6,891 bases of DNA from Pseudomonadota bacterium (lineage in GTDB: Bacteria; Pseudomonadota; Alphaproteobacteria; Rhizobiales; Hyphomicrobiaceae). Location: contig JAEZBZ010000187.1 of NCBI GenBank assembly GCA_023412745.1, positions 1-6,891 on the forward strand, given 5' to 3'. Every line of letters begins with the position of its first letter. Within the stretch, counting starts at the first letter, position 1. Below the pieces are notes generated by a model, which worked only from the letters and a program-made list of their open reading frames with translations, was not told the origin of the DNA and did not search any database. A program made the translations under genes and the position numbers. Positions 6,602 through 6,891 of the stretch are shown here, in pieces.

Positions 6602-6753
6602 GACGCCTTGATTATGCCTACTTTGGGGACGAACCACCCCCCTGTGTGTGCAGTGGGACAACGGACAAATCGTGGTTGCGTGGGGCAGGATCGAGGGTTG
6701 AAATGCGGGCCGCTAAGGGCATGCGGGTGCAACGGCTGACGTGGGTAGAACAT
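6602..6753. other. Gap between trmJ and the exported protein gene
   Basis: I see no independent gene or clear promoter here. The frame of the downstream gene is open throughout, from an ATG at 6598 that overlaps the trmJ stop as ATGA. However, the codons of this stretch have many A or T third positions, unlike the neighbouring genes, so it is probably not translated up to at least 6703. A GAGGG at 6693-6697 is a good ribosome binding site for ATG 6703. Confidence 0.45.
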
Positions 6754-6891
6754 ATGAAAACTGTAGGACTGCGGACGGTGGCGATCGGTCTTGGCGCGCT
6801 GTTTCTGATGGGCGCGCCGATGGCCGCCGCGCAGGAACTCAGCGAGCGCTCGGTCAAGGCGTTCATGGACTATGCGTGGTCGCTCACGCCG
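6754..6891 (+). CDS. Exported protein of unknown function, N-terminal fragment
   Basis: Only the first 46 codons are in the window and the gene runs off the right edge. The product begins with a clear Sec-type signal peptide: MKTVGLRT, then the hydrophobic run VAIGLGALFLMG, then a likely cut after APMAAA, with the mature part starting QELSERSVKAFMDYAWSLTP. It should be periplasmic or secreted; no lipobox cysteine is seen. I do not recognise a domain in so short a piece. The start is uncertain. ATG 6754 gives a standard 26-residue signal peptide but has only a weak ribosome binding site. ATG 6703, in the same frame, has GAGGG (6693-6697) 5 nt upstream and would add 17 residues to the front. 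ATG 6721 is a third option. Codon use becomes GC3-rich only from about 6754, which favours the shorter form. Confidence 0.7.
   Translation, partial: MKTVGLRTVAIGLGALFLMGAPMAAAQELSERSVKAFMDYAWSLTP

Noticed and set aside
121..6635. The 11-mer GGGGACGAACC occurs at 121-131 and again at 6625-6635, each upstream of an exported-protein gene
   Set aside because: A shared 11-mer is expected several times by chance in a 6.9-kb GC-rich window, and the flanks do not extend the match.

Overview
The window looks like ordinary chromosomal DNA from a GC-rich alphaproteobacterium. This rests on a protein of the RcdA/DUF1465 family, which I know only from alphaproteobacteria, on GC-rich third codon positions, and on the style of the TrmJ and soluble lytic transglycosylase proteins. 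Hyphomicrobiales is my best guess at order level, but that is inference. All genes I can support lie on the + strand. I saw no insertion sequences, CRISPR arrays, tRNA or rRNA genes, and no phage genes.

Layout, left to right. Positions 25-55 form a likely intrinsic terminator for a + strand gene that ends before the window. Next comes a large exported soluble lytic transglycosylase (136-2352), which remodels peptidoglycan. It is followed 68 bp later by an alpha/beta hydrolase with an intact Ser-Asp-His triad (2421-3356); the short gap suggests co-transcription. A 319-bp non-coding stretch then holds a strong inverted repeat, a weak CtrA-like site and a possible promoter. It leads into an RcdA-family adaptor of ClpXP proteolysis (3676-4221), a cell-cycle gene. 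Two hairpins separate rcdA from an FkbM-family SAM-dependent methyltransferase (4315-5223).

After the methyltransferase, a nested hairpin (5246-5292) precedes a small protein that joins a DUF433-like domain to a cysteine cluster (5342-5728). TrmJ, a tRNA 2'-O-methyltransferase, follows at 5795-6601. The frame between these two genes is open and looks codon-like. The window closes with the start of an unrecognised exported protein (6754 to the edge) whose start codon is ambiguous.

The genes are mostly housekeeping (cell wall, cell-cycle proteolysis, tRNA modification) and I see no clear shared pathway. I did not find a convincing new multi-gene system. The most unusual items are the DUF433-plus-cysteine protein, the codon-like stretch between its stop and trmJ, and the nested hairpin upstream of it.
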